Positions 26,467 to 35,619 of a stretch of DNA of 64,000 bases are shown one piece after another. Position 1 is the stretch's first letter. The number at the start of each line of letters is the position of its first letter. This DNA is from Neptunomonas qingdaonensis. GTDB lineage: Bacteria > Pseudomonadota > Gammaproteobacteria > Pseudomonadales > Balneatricaceae. Location: the NCBI RefSeq assembly GCF_900113275.1, contig NZ_FOOU01000005.1, positions 1 through 64,000 of the forward strand, read 5' to 3'. The position numbers and the translations under genes are program-made. The notes under the pieces were generated by a model. It saw only the letters and a list, made by a program, of their open reading frames with translations. It was not told the origin of the DNA and made no database searches.

Positions 26467-27303
26467 ATGGATACTTTACTGCTTAAAACTTTTCTTGAAG
26501 TTACGCGCACCCGAAATTTTGGCAAGGCGTCTGATAACCTATGTGTCGCGCCATCTACAGTGAGTGCTCGCATCAAACAGATGGAGCAGCAGTTAGGGCT
26601 GTCGTTGTTTATTCGTAGCCATCACGAAATAGGCCTAACACCTGAGGGTGAGCGTATGGAACGCCATGCTCGATTTATTATTGATGCATGGGAGCGGGCA
26701 TACGAAGATATTGCCTTAAATGCAAGCCTGAATAAGCGTCTGGTTATTGCTGGTGTATCAAGCTTGTGGGATATTTTTCTTCAAGAATGGCTGAGTAATA
26801 TTTACAGTCAGATGCCAAATGTGGGGCTAAGGGCTGAAGAAAGTACACCATTACGGGTTGTTGAGAAGCTTGATCGTGGCCTAATTGATATTGGGTTCAT
26901 GTATGAACAACCAAAGCTGGCTGACTTTAGAGTGGAAGAAGTAAAAAGTGTAAAACTCCAGCTGGTATCCAGTTGTGGCAATCAGTTGCCGGATGAAGCC
27001 GTTGCAAAAGGATACGTAAGAGTGGAATGGGGAACGGCTTTTAACCGGCAACACGAAAAGTTATTTCCACAACGCCCACTGGCACCCGTTCGAGTAAACA
27101 GTGGTCGAATTGCCTTGGAATTGATGCTCAGTTGCGGAGGGGCTGCTTACCTGCCGGAAGCAGTGGTTGTCTCTTTGATTAAAGAGGGAAGGCTTTATCC
27201 TGTAACAGATGCTCCGTTAATTGAAATGAGAGCCTATGCGGCTTATTCGCTGCATGGTGAACATTATGATCTAATTAGGCAATTATTGAAGTTGCTCCAT
27301 TAG
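26467..27303 (+). CDS. LysR-family regulator, HdfR-like
   Basis: 278 residues. N-terminal winged helix MDTLLLKTFLEVTRTRNFGKAS and a LysR substrate-binding domain to the C-terminus. The N-terminus resembles E. coli HdfR, a regulator of motility and other genes. ATG 26467 is preferred; the in-frame TTG at 26461 adds two residues. It is divergent from the SulP gene, which it may control; the effector is unknown. Confidence 0.9.
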   Translation: MDTLLLKTFLEVTRTRNFGKASDNLCVAPSTVSARIKQMEQQLGLSLFIRSHHEIGLTPEGERMERHARFIIDAWERAYEDIALNASLNKRLVIAGVSSLWDIFLQEWLSNIYSQMPNVGLRAEESTPLRVVEKLDRGLIDIGFMYEQPKLADFRVEEVKSVKLQLVSSCGNQLPDEAVAKGYVRVEWGTAFNRQHEKLFPQRPLAPVRVNSGRIALELMLSCGGAAYLPEAVVVSLIKEGRLYPVTDAPLIEMRAYAAYSLHGEHYDLIRQLLKLLH

Positions 27304-27371
27304 GTTTATAGATAAAGTACCTACTACTGACGCTGATTGAACTCACTGCGGCAAAAAGGAGATGCAAACAT

Positions 27372-28154
27372 ATGGTCAAGTCAATTGATGCTGTATCTCG
27401 GGCTATGTTGGTACTGGATGTGCTACGGGTTAAATCGCCTACTACGTTGGCAAACCTACATCACCAAACCTCTATCAATAAAGCAACTTTGTTGCGGATT
27501 CTAAAAACCTTGCAGGAGTCTGGTTGGGTATATAGAGCATTAGGTGATTCGAAGTATCGGCTGTCGTATACCCTGCAGACGATTACCAGCAATATCGATT
27601 CTTCAGATTCTATAGTGGAGCTGGCTACGCCAATTATACAAAAGTTACAGGGCGAGATTCCTTGGCCTGTAGATATCTCTAAGCGAGATGGCCTGGCGAT
27701 GAAAATTATAGAAACTACCCGACCTCTAGCTGCCTTTAGCCTTAACAGAGAGGTTTTAGGGGTACGCCCTCCCTTTCTTTATTCGGGCATTGGTCGAGCT
27801 TATCTTGCTTTTTGTCCAAGCGACGAGATGCAAGAGATAATTTCAGGTCTTAAATCTGCTGGAGGTAAAGAAGGGAAGTTAGCTCATGATCAGATTTGGT
27901 TGAACAAGTTATTGCAACAAACTAAAGACCAGGGCTATGGGCAGCGAGAGCCTGCCTTCTTTGGTACTGTTTCTAATAGTGGACAATACATTGAGGCGAT
28001 TGCTGTTCCCGTGTTTGATCAAGAAAATGTAACAGCGACATTATCAGTTGCCTGGCCACAGGGAGCTGTAGGTCAAGATGAAATTGTCAATCATTTATAC
28101 CCTAGCCTGCGCGCCGGTGCTGTCCAGCTAGCCAAGCTAATGAAAAAAATCTAG
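27372..28154 (+). CDS. IclR-family transcriptional regulator
   Basis: 260 residues: winged helix-turn-helix (SIDAVSRAMLVLDVL, INKATLLRILKTLQESGWV) and the IclR effector-binding domain (SGIGRAYLAFCPSDE, GQYIEAIAVPVFD). It is 189 bases upstream of the sulfatase gene in the same direction, so it probably controls the sulfatase-TRAP cluster; a palindrome in the gap is a candidate operator. Confidence 0.92.
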   Translation: MVKSIDAVSRAMLVLDVLRVKSPTTLANLHHQTSINKATLLRILKTLQESGWVYRALGDSKYRLSYTLQTITSNIDSSDSIVELATPIIQKLQGEIPWPVDISKRDGLAMKIIETTRPLAAFSLNREVLGVRPPFLYSGIGRAYLAFCPSDEMQEIISGLKSAGGKEGKLAHDQIWLNKLLQQTKDQGYGQREPAFFGTVSNSGQYIEAIAVPVFDQENVTATLSVAWPQGAVGQDEIVNHLYPSLRAGAVQLAKLMKKI

Positions 28155-28190
28155 ATCCTTAACTCTCTGCGTCAAATGCTACTGCCTCCG

Positions 28191-28205
28191 TTTCACTGAG
28201 TGAAA
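28191..28205. promoter_or_regulatory. Palindrome between iclR-type gene and sulfatase, candidate operator
   Basis: TTTCACTGAGTGAAA is a perfect 7-1-7 palindrome located about 140 bases upstream of the sulfatase start. IclR-family proteins bind short palindromes of this size. No U-tract follows, so it is not a terminator. Confidence 0.45.
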
Positions 28206-28343
28206 TGCAAAGTTCTGCTTATATCAAGTTTATATATAGTCTGATTATATTTCAGTCCTTCGCTTAGTTTGACATGCCTGTTAATAAAACCGAATGCGCT
28301 GGCTGGAAGATCTGTAACCTAATAAGAAAGGTGTTTTTATATT

Positions 28344-29921
28344 ATGCCAAGCAAACCCAATATTCTTTTTATCATGGCGGATCAACTAAGAGCTGATTAT
28401 TTAGGCTGTAACGGTCATCCGACAATAAAAACCCCAACCATTGATGAGCTTGCAACAAAGGGTATTAATTTTACTCGTGCTTATACGCAAGCGCCCGTTT
28501 GCGGGCCTTCTCGAATGTCGTTTTATACCGGCCGTTACGCCAGCTCTCATGGCGCAACCTACAATAATGTACCTTTAAAATTGTCGGAAAAAACCATCGG
28601 GGATTATCTTCGTCCACAGGGCTATCGTGTTGGACTTGTAGGTAAAACCCATATGAAGAAAGATGCCGAAGGTATGGCGCGTCTTGGTATAGATCCCGAG
28701 TCCTCTCGGGGAGTATTGGTCAGCCAATGTGGATTTGAGCCGTTCGAACGTGATGACGGACTTCACCCCGACCAGAGCGTGTCACCGGATCTCGCTTATA
28801 ATTGCTATTTACGAGAGCAGGGTTATCTGGGAGATAATCCATGGCATGAATATGCTAATTCAGGACAGGATGAGAACGGCGATGTGCAAAGTGGCTGGTA
28901 TATGCGAAACAGTCATTTATCTGCGCGTGTAAAAGAGGAGCACTCTGAAACGGCTTACACGACTAACCGCGCGATAGACTTTATTCGTGAGACCAAGGAT
29001 GAGCCCTGGTGTTTGCACCTGAGTTACATTAAACCTCATTGGCCTTATATAGCTCCGGCACCCTACCACAATATGTACTCCGCTGATGATGTGCTGGCTT
29101 GTAACGCTACAACAGCAGAAAAAGATAATTTACATCCGGTGATTGAAGCATTCATGACCCATCATGAATCCGTTAATTTTTCCCGTCAGGAAGTGCGCGA
29201 AAACGTTATCCCAGTTTACATGGGACTAATAACTCAGTTGGATACCCATCTGAAGCGCTTATTTGATTACCTTAAAGAAATTGGAGAATACGACAACACT
29301 GTAGTGGTCTTTACAGCAGATCACGGTGACTATCTGGGCGATCATTGGTTGGGTGAAAAAGAGCTCTTCCATGAAGCTAGTGCGCGTATTCCGATGATTA
29401 TCCACGACCCTAGAAGCACTGCTGAGAGCACTCGCGGGGTGAATGATGATCGCCTGATTGAAGCTATAGATCTGCTACCGACCTTTCTTGATATTTCTGG
29501 TGCCGAACCCTGTTCGCACATCTTGGAAGGGCGTTCGTTAATACCTGTGATTAACGGCCAGTCAGACAAGACTAAGTGGCGCCGCTATGCGATTAGTGAG
29601 GCTGATTATGCGTGGCGCGAAGCGCGCAATGAATTGGCGTTAGCTCCAGATCAGACACGTGCAGTCATGATCACAGATGAGCGTTGGAAATATATCCATT
29701 ATGAACACTTTCGTCCGCAATTATTCGACCTGAAAAATGATCCTCAGGAGCAGATCGATTTAGCGGAAAAAGAGAGTCATAGAGACGTCTGCGTAGAAAT
29801 GGAAGCAGCGCTCTACGATTGGTATCGTCACCGGAAAATCCGAACCACCGTAAGTAATGAAACGGTTGCGCAACAAACTGGGAAAGCCCACTCCAGGGGC
29901 TACCTGTTTGGGTTGTGGTAA
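28344..29921 (+). CDS. Sulfatase / phosphonate monoester hydrolase family enzyme (cytoplasmic)
   Basis: 525 residues of the alkaline-phosphatase superfamily. N-terminal metal motif NILFIMADQLRADYLG; Cys53 in CGPSR is the C-X-P-S-R sulfatase signature where Cys becomes formylglycine; FTADHGDYLGDH supplies further metal ligands. The phrase HLSYIKPHWPYIAPAPYHNMY and the C-terminal WKYIHYEHFRPQLFDLKNDP resemble phosphonate monoester hydrolases, so both sulfate esters and phosphonate or phosphate diesters are possible substrates. There is no signal peptide, so it works inside the cell, presumably on a substrate brought in by the TRAP system that follows. No formylglycine-generating enzyme is in the window. 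Confidence 0.9.
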   Translation: MPSKPNILFIMADQLRADYLGCNGHPTIKTPTIDELATKGINFTRAYTQAPVCGPSRMSFYTGRYASSHGATYNNVPLKLSEKTIGDYLRPQGYRVGLVGKTHMKKDAEGMARLGIDPESSRGVLVSQCGFEPFERDDGLHPDQSVSPDLAYNCYLREQGYLGDNPWHEYANSGQDENGDVQSGWYMRNSHLSARVKEEHSETAYTTNRAIDFIRETKDEPWCLHLSYIKPHWPYIAPAPYHNMYSADDVLACNATTAEKDNLHPVIEAFMTHHESVNFSRQEVRENVIPVYMGLITQLDTHLKRLFDYLKEIGEYDNTVVVFTADHGDYLGDHWLGEKELFHEASARIPMIIHDPRSTAESTRGVNDDRLIEAIDLLPTFLDISGAEPCSHILEGRSLIPVINGQSDKTKWRRYAISEADYAWREARNELALAPDQTRAVMITDERWKYIHYEHFRPQLFDLKNDPQEQIDLAEKESHRDVCVEMEAALYDWYRHRKIRTTVSNETVAQQTGKAHSRGYLFGLW

Positions 29922-29979
29922 GCGCTATTAATGACTAAGTAATTTATGACTTCTAAGAATAATAAAACAGGGTAGAACT

Positions 29980-31857
29980 ATGTTTTCTAGAAATTTTTTC
30001 GATATAAAAGGAGGGGTTGGCAAATGGATAGCGGCTCCACTTTTTATTGTCATGGTAAGTTCTGTAGTTTATACCGCAGGATGGGGTATCTATGATGATA
30101 CCCTTATACGTGTAGGTACCTTTTGTCTTGCATCCGTCATTCTTCTCTATGCCAAGTGTATTGCGAGTCAGCGATCCTGGTATGGACGCCTCTTTGATTT
30201 AATATTAATCGCCGGCATCGCAGCAGCGACTTACCGCTACTTCTGGGTGGCAGAGGAGCTAGAGAGCGGGCTGTACGAACTGGAAAACATAGACATTATC
30301 TATGCATTGATCGGTTTAACGGCGCTTGCGGAGTTAGTTCGCAGGGTTGTTGGGACACCACTAGTTATCGTCTGTGCGGTTGTGTTTGCTTATGCACTTT
30401 ATGGCAATTTTTTACCGAGTGCGGTCGGGCATACAGGTATCGATATCAATGAGCTATTGATCACTGTTTGGTATAGCTTCGATGGGGTATTTGGCAGGCC
30501 GATCGCCGTTGTTACCTCGACGATTCTGATTTTTATTTTATTTGGTGCATTACTAGAAGCATTGGGTGTAGGTGATGTGCTGTTAAAACTGGCATTTGGC
30601 CTGACGCGCCGCTTTGCCGGTGGTGATGCCCATGCTGCGGTACTAGCAAGTGGCTTGTTTGGCACAATTTCCGGAAGTGCGGTTGCCAATGTTGTAGGAA
30701 CTGGGGTTATTACTATTCCGATGATCAAGAAACGTGGCTTCTCTGCCAGTTTTGCGGGCGCTGTTGAAGCGGTTGCTTCCAGTGGCGGGCAGCTAATGCC
30801 TCCTATTATGGGCGCAGTGGCCTTCATCATGGCTGATGTTACAGGGATTTCCTATCTTAATATCTGTTTAGCTGCGCTAATCCCAGCGTTTTTCTATTAC
30901 GCTAGCCTATTCGCTTTTATCTCTTGTGAGGCAAACCGCTTGGGTATGAGCTCAAAGAAAGATGAAGCCACGATACCACTGACGACACAAGAGAAACTAA
31001 AGTGTCTGCCGTTTGTGATTCCTTTAGGTTTGATTGTAGTGCTGATGATTAATGGTAGCAGTCCGGCCTTGGCGGGTTTTTGGGCGGTTATCGCTGCTTC
31101 GGTACTTGGATTGATAATTGAACCACAGCTACTGCGAGAGCCGAATCGTTTATGGCAGATGGTGGTAAACGGCGCCAAGTCTGCTTCGACCATCACCGTG
31201 GCGGTTGCTGCTGTCGGGATTATCATTGCTGTAATGAATAACACAGGACTCGGGCTGCGCTTTGCTGAAGCGATTCAGATCGTAGGGGAAGGTAGTCTGT
31301 TCATTTCGTTAATCATGATGGCCTTAGGCTGTTTAGTGCTCGGTATGGGGATGCCTACTGTGCCAGCTTATTTAATTATTATCCTGGTCATGGGGCCTGC
31401 AGTGGAAGCGCTAGGCGTTGATACTATCGCTGCGCACCTTTTTGTTGTTTATTACGCGGTACTTTCATCCGTAACGCCACCGGTAGCGTTGGCTGCGTTT
31501 GCAGCGGCGCCTATTGCTCAGGCAAATCCTATTAAAGTGAGTATTACTTCTCTTCGGTTAGCTATCATTGGATTCCTCATACCGTTTGCCTTTGTCTATC
31601 AACCATCACTATTGCTAATAACTGATAGTTTTAGTATCGGTTCTCTGGTTATAGCGTTAGTTACCACTGTATCGGCTATATATCTTATCTCAGCTTGTTT
31701 CAGCACTAAAGAAGCCATTCGCTGGTTATATCTTGCTACGGGGTTTGCTGCAATTTCTCCCTTTATCATGGCGCAATCAGCGGCGGTTGCTTTGGTTATA
31801 TTTTTGTGTTTAAGGAATATGAAAAAGAGTTCTTTTGTTGTAAGTAAAATAAAATAA
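29980..31857 (+). CDS. TRAP transporter fused permease (TAXI type)
   Basis: 625 residues, a fused DctQ/DctM-type permease: four N-terminal helices then 12 or so helices, including conserved GLFGTISGSAVANVVGTGVITIP and VLGMGMPTVPAYLIIILVMGP. It uses an ion gradient to import an organic acid delivered by the receptor encoded 18 bases downstream. It is the second gene of a sulfatase-TRAP-Usp cluster. Confidence 0.93.
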   Translation: MFSRNFFDIKGGVGKWIAAPLFIVMVSSVVYTAGWGIYDDTLIRVGTFCLASVILLYAKCIASQRSWYGRLFDLILIAGIAAATYRYFWVAEELESGLYELENIDIIYALIGLTALAELVRRVVGTPLVIVCAVVFAYALYGNFLPSAVGHTGIDINELLITVWYSFDGVFGRPIAVVTSTILIFILFGALLEALGVGDVLLKLAFGLTRRFAGGDAHAAVLASGLFGTISGSAVANVVGTGVITIPMIKKRGFSASFAGAVEAVASSGGQLMPPIMGAVAFIMADVTGISYLNICLAALIPAFFYYASLFAFISCEANRLGMSSKKDEATIPLTTQEKLKCLPFVIPLGLIVVLMINGSSPALAGFWAVIAASVLGLIIEPQLLREPNRLWQMVVNGAKSASTITVAVAAVGIIIAVMNNTGLGLRFAEAIQIVGEGSLFISLIMMALGCLVLGMGMPTVPAYLIIILVMGPAVEALGVDTIAAHLFVVYYAVLSSVTPPVALAAFAAAPIAQANPIKVSITSLRLAIIGFLIPFAFVYQPSLLLITDSFSIGSLVIALVTTVSAIYLISACFSTKEAIRWLYLATGFAAISPFIMAQSAAVALVIFLCLRNMKKSSFVVSKIK

Positions 31858-31875
31858 AATAAAAAGGAGTACTTA

Positions 31876-32892
31876 ATGAAGTTTTTAATGATTAATAAAA
31901 GACGAGCAATGCTGTCAGGTTTTCTTGGTTTGCTGTTGTCGTGTAGTGCAATACAAGCATCTGTGGCCGAAACCTTTCGTATGTCAACGCTAGGCCCAGG
32001 CACTAGTCCTTATATGGTGATGACAACTTTTGCGACTACCATAAATAAGAACATTCCTGAGTATTCGATTGTTGTAAATGCCACCGGAGCTGCGACTAAA
32101 CACCAGTTAGACACAGCCAAAGGAAAAACAGATTTTTATATGTCCTCACCAATCATCGTGCATTTGATGAAAAATCAGGAAGCGATGTATAAAAAAATAA
32201 AAGATGCGAAGAGTTTATCCGAAAATCTACGTGCCGTTCTCAATTTTCCAATGGGCTTCTACCATGGAACAGTTTATGAAAGTTCGGGTATAACAAGCCT
32301 TGAAGGTATTAAAGGGAAACGAGTATTTGCGGGCCCACCGGGTGGCGCTTCTCGTCGTACTGTAGAAAAAATGATACAAGCAGTCACTGGGTACGAACCC
32401 GGTGAAGATTATACATCGGTTAAACTAGGATGGGATTCCGCGGCGCAGGCTTTTCAGGACGGAAATCTTGATGTTTACTTTAATCCAACAAATGCACCTA
32501 GCCCCGTCATAAGCCAGATAGCTCTGACTAATAAGATACGGTTTATTGGTATTCCGGAAGAAGATATTGCGAATAATGAAGAAGTTAAAAATCTTATCAA
32601 TAGACCCGGTTATCAGTTCTACAAACTTAAAGTCGGTACTTATGGTGAAAACCAATTGAATACGGAAGATGTATATACTTTGGGTGTGACCGTTGGTATC
32701 GGAACACATAAAGATGTTCCAGATGAGATGATTTATCGAATGACGAAAACTTTCTGGGAAAATCTGGAAGAGCAATACGAGACATCACCTTGGTTACGTA
32801 ATATCAGTTTGAAAACAGTGTTTGATGATCTTAATATGCCATTACACCCCGGTGCTGAAAAATATTATCGTGAAATCGGAATTCTGAATTAA
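31876..32892 (+). CDS. TAXI-family TRAP solute receptor (periplasmic)
   Basis: 338 residues with a signal peptide (about 1-31, ending ASVAE). Matches TAXI receptors: STLGPGTSPYMVMTTFATTINK, NATGAATKHQLD, GKRVFAGPPGGASRRTVE. Although the family is typically associated with glutamate-like acids, this member is divergent, and with the sulfatase next door its ligand may be a sulfated or phosphonylated molecule. AAAAGGAG precedes ATG 31876. Confidence 0.9.
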   Translation: MKFLMINKRRAMLSGFLGLLLSCSAIQASVAETFRMSTLGPGTSPYMVMTTFATTINKNIPEYSIVVNATGAATKHQLDTAKGKTDFYMSSPIIVHLMKNQEAMYKKIKDAKSLSENLRAVLNFPMGFYHGTVYESSGITSLEGIKGKRVFAGPPGGASRRTVEKMIQAVTGYEPGEDYTSVKLGWDSAAQAFQDGNLDVYFNPTNAPSPVISQIALTNKIRFIGIPEEDIANNEEVKNLINRPGYQFYKLKVGTYGENQLNTEDVYTLGVTVGIGTHKDVPDEMIYRMTKTFWENLEEQYETSPWLRNISLKTVFDDLNMPLHPGAEKYYREIGILN

Positions 32893-32930
32893 ATCAGGAT
32901 TTAACGTTTACTTTTTTAAACGACTAGTTT

Positions 32931-32964
32931 GGCCGATTAGTTTTCGCTAATCGGTCTTTGTTCT
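32931..32964 (+). terminator. Intrinsic terminator after the first TAXI gene
   Basis: A 10-bp stem GGCCGATTAG / CTAATCGGTC with loop TTTTCG, followed by TTTGTT. It lies 38 bases after the receptor gene and before the Usp gene, so Usp may have its own promoter in the AT-rich gap. Confidence 0.75.
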
Positions 32965-33076
32965 CGATAAAGTACGTTTATTATTTGAAATTAGACGATG
33001 TATATAGACTTATATATTCACAAAATACTGCGCTTTATAAATGAAGTAAATAATAATTACAATGGAGTTTAGTACG

Positions 33077-33559
33077 ATGTTACCCGAAATAAATCATATT
33101 TTGTACGCTTCAGATCTTGGCAAAAACTCACGTGAAGTGTTTAGGTTGGCTGCAAAGCTGGCGTTTGATAATAAGGCTCATATCACCTTCCTCAACGTTC
33201 TTGAGCCAATAGGGAAGACGACTGAGGAGATGATGGCTCAGCATTTATCAGAGGGAGCGCTGAAAAAAATTAATGAGGATGGCCTTACATCATTGAAGAA
33301 AAAAATTGAGCATCGCATTGAAATTTTTTGCCAACAGGAGCTGCCTGATGGATTTGAATATCCGCAAGGTTATCCGGAAGCTTTGGTAATGCAGGGGCGA
33401 CCTGAAGAAGTAATTATTGAAGAGGCGGAGCGCCTTGGTGTCGATATGATTGTTATGGGAACGCGCACTCACTCTAGCCTAAAGAAACTCTTCTTGGGCT
33501 CAACGGCGCAGCGAGTATTACAGGAAAGCAAAGTCCCTGTTATTATTGTGCCATTGTAA
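33077..33559 (+). CDS. Universal stress protein family (TRAP-associated)
   Basis: 160 residues with the Usp fold: HILYASDLGKNSREVFRLA at the start and the ATP-binding motif GTRTHSSLKKLFLGSTAQRVL at the end. ATG 33077 is chosen because GGAG at 33063-33066 is well spaced for it; the in-frame ATG 33062 overlaps that Shine-Dalgarno. The TeaD protein of Halomonas, a Usp next to a TRAP transporter, regulates transport; the same role is plausible here. Confidence 0.85.
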   Translation: MLPEINHILYASDLGKNSREVFRLAAKLAFDNKAHITFLNVLEPIGKTTEEMMAQHLSEGALKKINEDGLTSLKKKIEHRIEIFCQQELPDGFEYPQGYPEALVMQGRPEEVIIEEAERLGVDMIVMGTRTHSSLKKLFLGSTAQRVLQESKVPVIIVPL

Positions 33560-33668
33560 CCGCATTAACAATCGAGTAAATCTATGGATAGATTTAGGCT
33601 ACCCTTAGCTGTGTCAGCAACGTAAATACTTCGCAGCCAACAGCGATGTTTGGGACCTTGGTTGCCAA

Positions 33669-33914
33669 TTAGATCCGAGGTAATTGTGCAACCAAACAGG
33701 ATCTGCTATCTATTTGGGCCGCTATAGCCGGTAACCCAGTGAGGCATATTCTATAATCACCCAGTGAAGGTAAATCGTCAGGAGGAATACAACCAACAGG
33801 AAGCATTTCTTCGACTTCAACGATGACATGTTCTACTTCCAGTTCCCTGATATTCAACTGTCGTTGTGTTTCTGTTGGTTCCAATATATCAACAGCGTTA
33901 GTGTCTAAACTCAA
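33669..33914 (-). CDS. Hypothetical 81-residue protein
   Basis: An open frame starting at TTG 33914, with the middle part acidic (VEHVIVEVEEML) and a C-terminus GLPAIAAQIDSRSCLVAQLP. AAAGGAGG lies about 25 bases upstream in the minus sense, too far for normal use. It sits 51 bases downstream of the NhaC gene and could be its operon partner, or be noncoding. Nothing recognised. Confidence 0.35.
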   Translation of the reverse strand: MSLDTNAVDILEPTETQRQLNIRELEVEHVIVEVEEMLPVGCIPPDDLPSLGDYRICLTGLPAIAAQIDSRSCLVAQLPRI

Positions 33915-33965
33915 CGCCTTTAGGGACCTGAACTCTTAACCTCCTTTTGTTAAAGCGTTATCCTG

Positions 33966-35303
33966 TTATTTCAGCGCGTCCAGCGTGCGGTCTTCCTGAT
34001 CTGAAGATTTTGCTCTGAAAATAATAGTCCCTAGTGCAACCAGCCCCAACAACCAGCTGTAGTGAATATTAGCGATTATCAGCAATGGCGATAGTCCGGC
34101 GATGGATCCGGCGAGTAATACCTGAGCACCATAGGGTAGCAGCCCCTGTACAACACAGGAGAAGATATCTAACAGACACGCGCTACGGCGGGGATCAACG
34201 TTTTGGCGCTGGGCGATATCTTTGGCCAGGCTGCCGCAAATAATGATGGAGACAGTGTTATTGGCGGTGCAGACGTTAGTCAGTGCCACGGCGGCGCTGA
34301 TGGCAGCTTCGCCCGCACGCGTACTGGGGGCGTTGTTCTGGCCTTTCGTGGTTAAACGTTCAATCTGCTGAGCAAGGAATTCTAATCCGCCCTGTGCTTT
34401 CATCAGCGCACCCAGCCCGCCGATGAGCATCGATAGAATCATGATCTCCTGCATGCCGGTATAGCCCGCATAGATATCTTTGGAGAACTGTGCGATGGCA
34501 TAATCAGGCAGAGTAGCCAGGCCGATTACGCCCGCCAGCACGATACCGCTGAACAGTACCAGCAAAACATTCATACCGGATAATGCCAGCGCCAGTACAG
34601 CGAGGTAGGGTAGCACTTTGATCAATTCATAATCTGCCGCTTGGGGAATGCTTGCATTCACTCCCTGCAGGTATAACCAGACAAGGGTAACGAGAGCAGC
34701 AGGAACGGCGATCTTAACGTTCATACGGAACTTGTCGCGCATATCGCAGCCCTGAGAGCGGGTCGCGGCGATGGTCGTATCAGAGATAATCGACAAGTTA
34801 TCACCGAACATCGCACCACCGACGACCGCACCGATACAAAGGGGCAGAGACAGGTCGCTGACTTCGGTGAGCCCAACGGCGATAGGTGCCATCGCCGCGA
34901 TGGTTCCCATCGAGGTGCCCATAGCGGTGGCAATAAAGGCAGTAATAACGAACAGACCCGGCAGTACCAATTCTGATGGAATAATGCTCAGACCGAAATT
35001 CACGGTAGCGTCGACGCCGCCAACGGCTTTGGCAACGCTGGCAAAAGCGCCGGCCAGCAGATAGATAAGACACATCGTGATGATGGTGTTGTCACCTACA
35101 CCCTTGATAAAGGTTTCCAGACGTTTGTTCAGATCACCGCTACTCAGCAGTAATCCCAGAACAATTGCAGGCAAGATCGCTACCGGTGCAGAGATCTGAT
35201 AAAAAGCGTATTCAGCATTCACTGATTGGTAGTAAACACCGCTGCCGATAAACAAGGTCAGAAATAACAATAGAGGTAGTAGAGCGAGCGGATTAGCTCT
35301 CAT
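33966..35303 (-). CDS. NhaC-family Na+/H+ antiporter
   Basis: 445 residues from the ATG at 35303 (MRANPLALLPLL), which has GGGAG upstream; an upstream in-frame ATG at 35342 would add 13 residues. About 11-12 transmembrane helices and the family motif GAVVGGAMFGDNLSIISDTTIAATRSQGC. It belongs to the COG1757 antiporters that exchange sodium or amines/organic acids against protons in the inner membrane. Substrate is not determined by sequence. Single gene on the minus strand. Confidence 0.9.
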   Translation of the reverse strand: MRANPLALLPLLLFLTLFIGSGVYYQSVNAEYAFYQISAPVAILPAIVLGLLLSSGDLNKRLETFIKGVGDNTIITMCLIYLLAGAFASVAKAVGGVDATVNFGLSIIPSELVLPGLFVITAFIATAMGTSMGTIAAMAPIAVGLTEVSDLSLPLCIGAVVGGAMFGDNLSIISDTTIAATRSQGCDMRDKFRMNVKIAVPAALVTLVWLYLQGVNASIPQAADYELIKVLPYLAVLALALSGMNVLLVLFSGIVLAGVIGLATLPDYAIAQFSKDIYAGYTGMQEIMILSMLIGGLGALMKAQGGLEFLAQQIERLTTKGQNNAPSTRAGEAAISAAVALTNVCTANNTVSIIICGSLAKDIAQRQNVDPRRSACLLDIFSCVVQGLLPYGAQVLLAGSIAGLSPLLIIANIHYSWLLGLVALGTIIFRAKSSDQEDRTLDALK

Positions 35304-35619
35304 CTTAGGCTCCCGGAATGTAAATAGAGTGTAGGTAAACAATCAGAAAAAAAACCTATCATTCTTGTGAAATGGAGGTTAAATACAGGGTGTAGTCAGT
35401 TTTGAGCAGGCAACACCGCTATGAATGGCAGCATTATACGGAGTCAGTGGTACAGGGCTAATATTGATTTACTATGAGCGATAGAGTTTTAGTTATAAAA
35501 GAAAATATTTTGATAGCTTTACGGAATAATGATTTAAAAGGCTGCTGGCAAATATCCAGAAAACCAGCCTGCACCCATTTATCCAGTAGGTTGTTGAGTG
35601 CAGGCATAATGCTTACTGT
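35304..35619. other. Intergenic region between NhaC and fghA
   Basis: 316 bases holding the NhaC promoter region and, at 35539-35570, a hairpin that ends the fghA transcript. No gene seen. Confidence 0.5.
35539..35570 (-). terminator. Terminator of adhC-fghA
   Basis: In the minus sense AGGCTG...CTGG / CCAG...CAGCCT forms an interrupted stem followed by TTTTAAAT. It lies 50 bases after the fghA stop. Confidence 0.55.
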
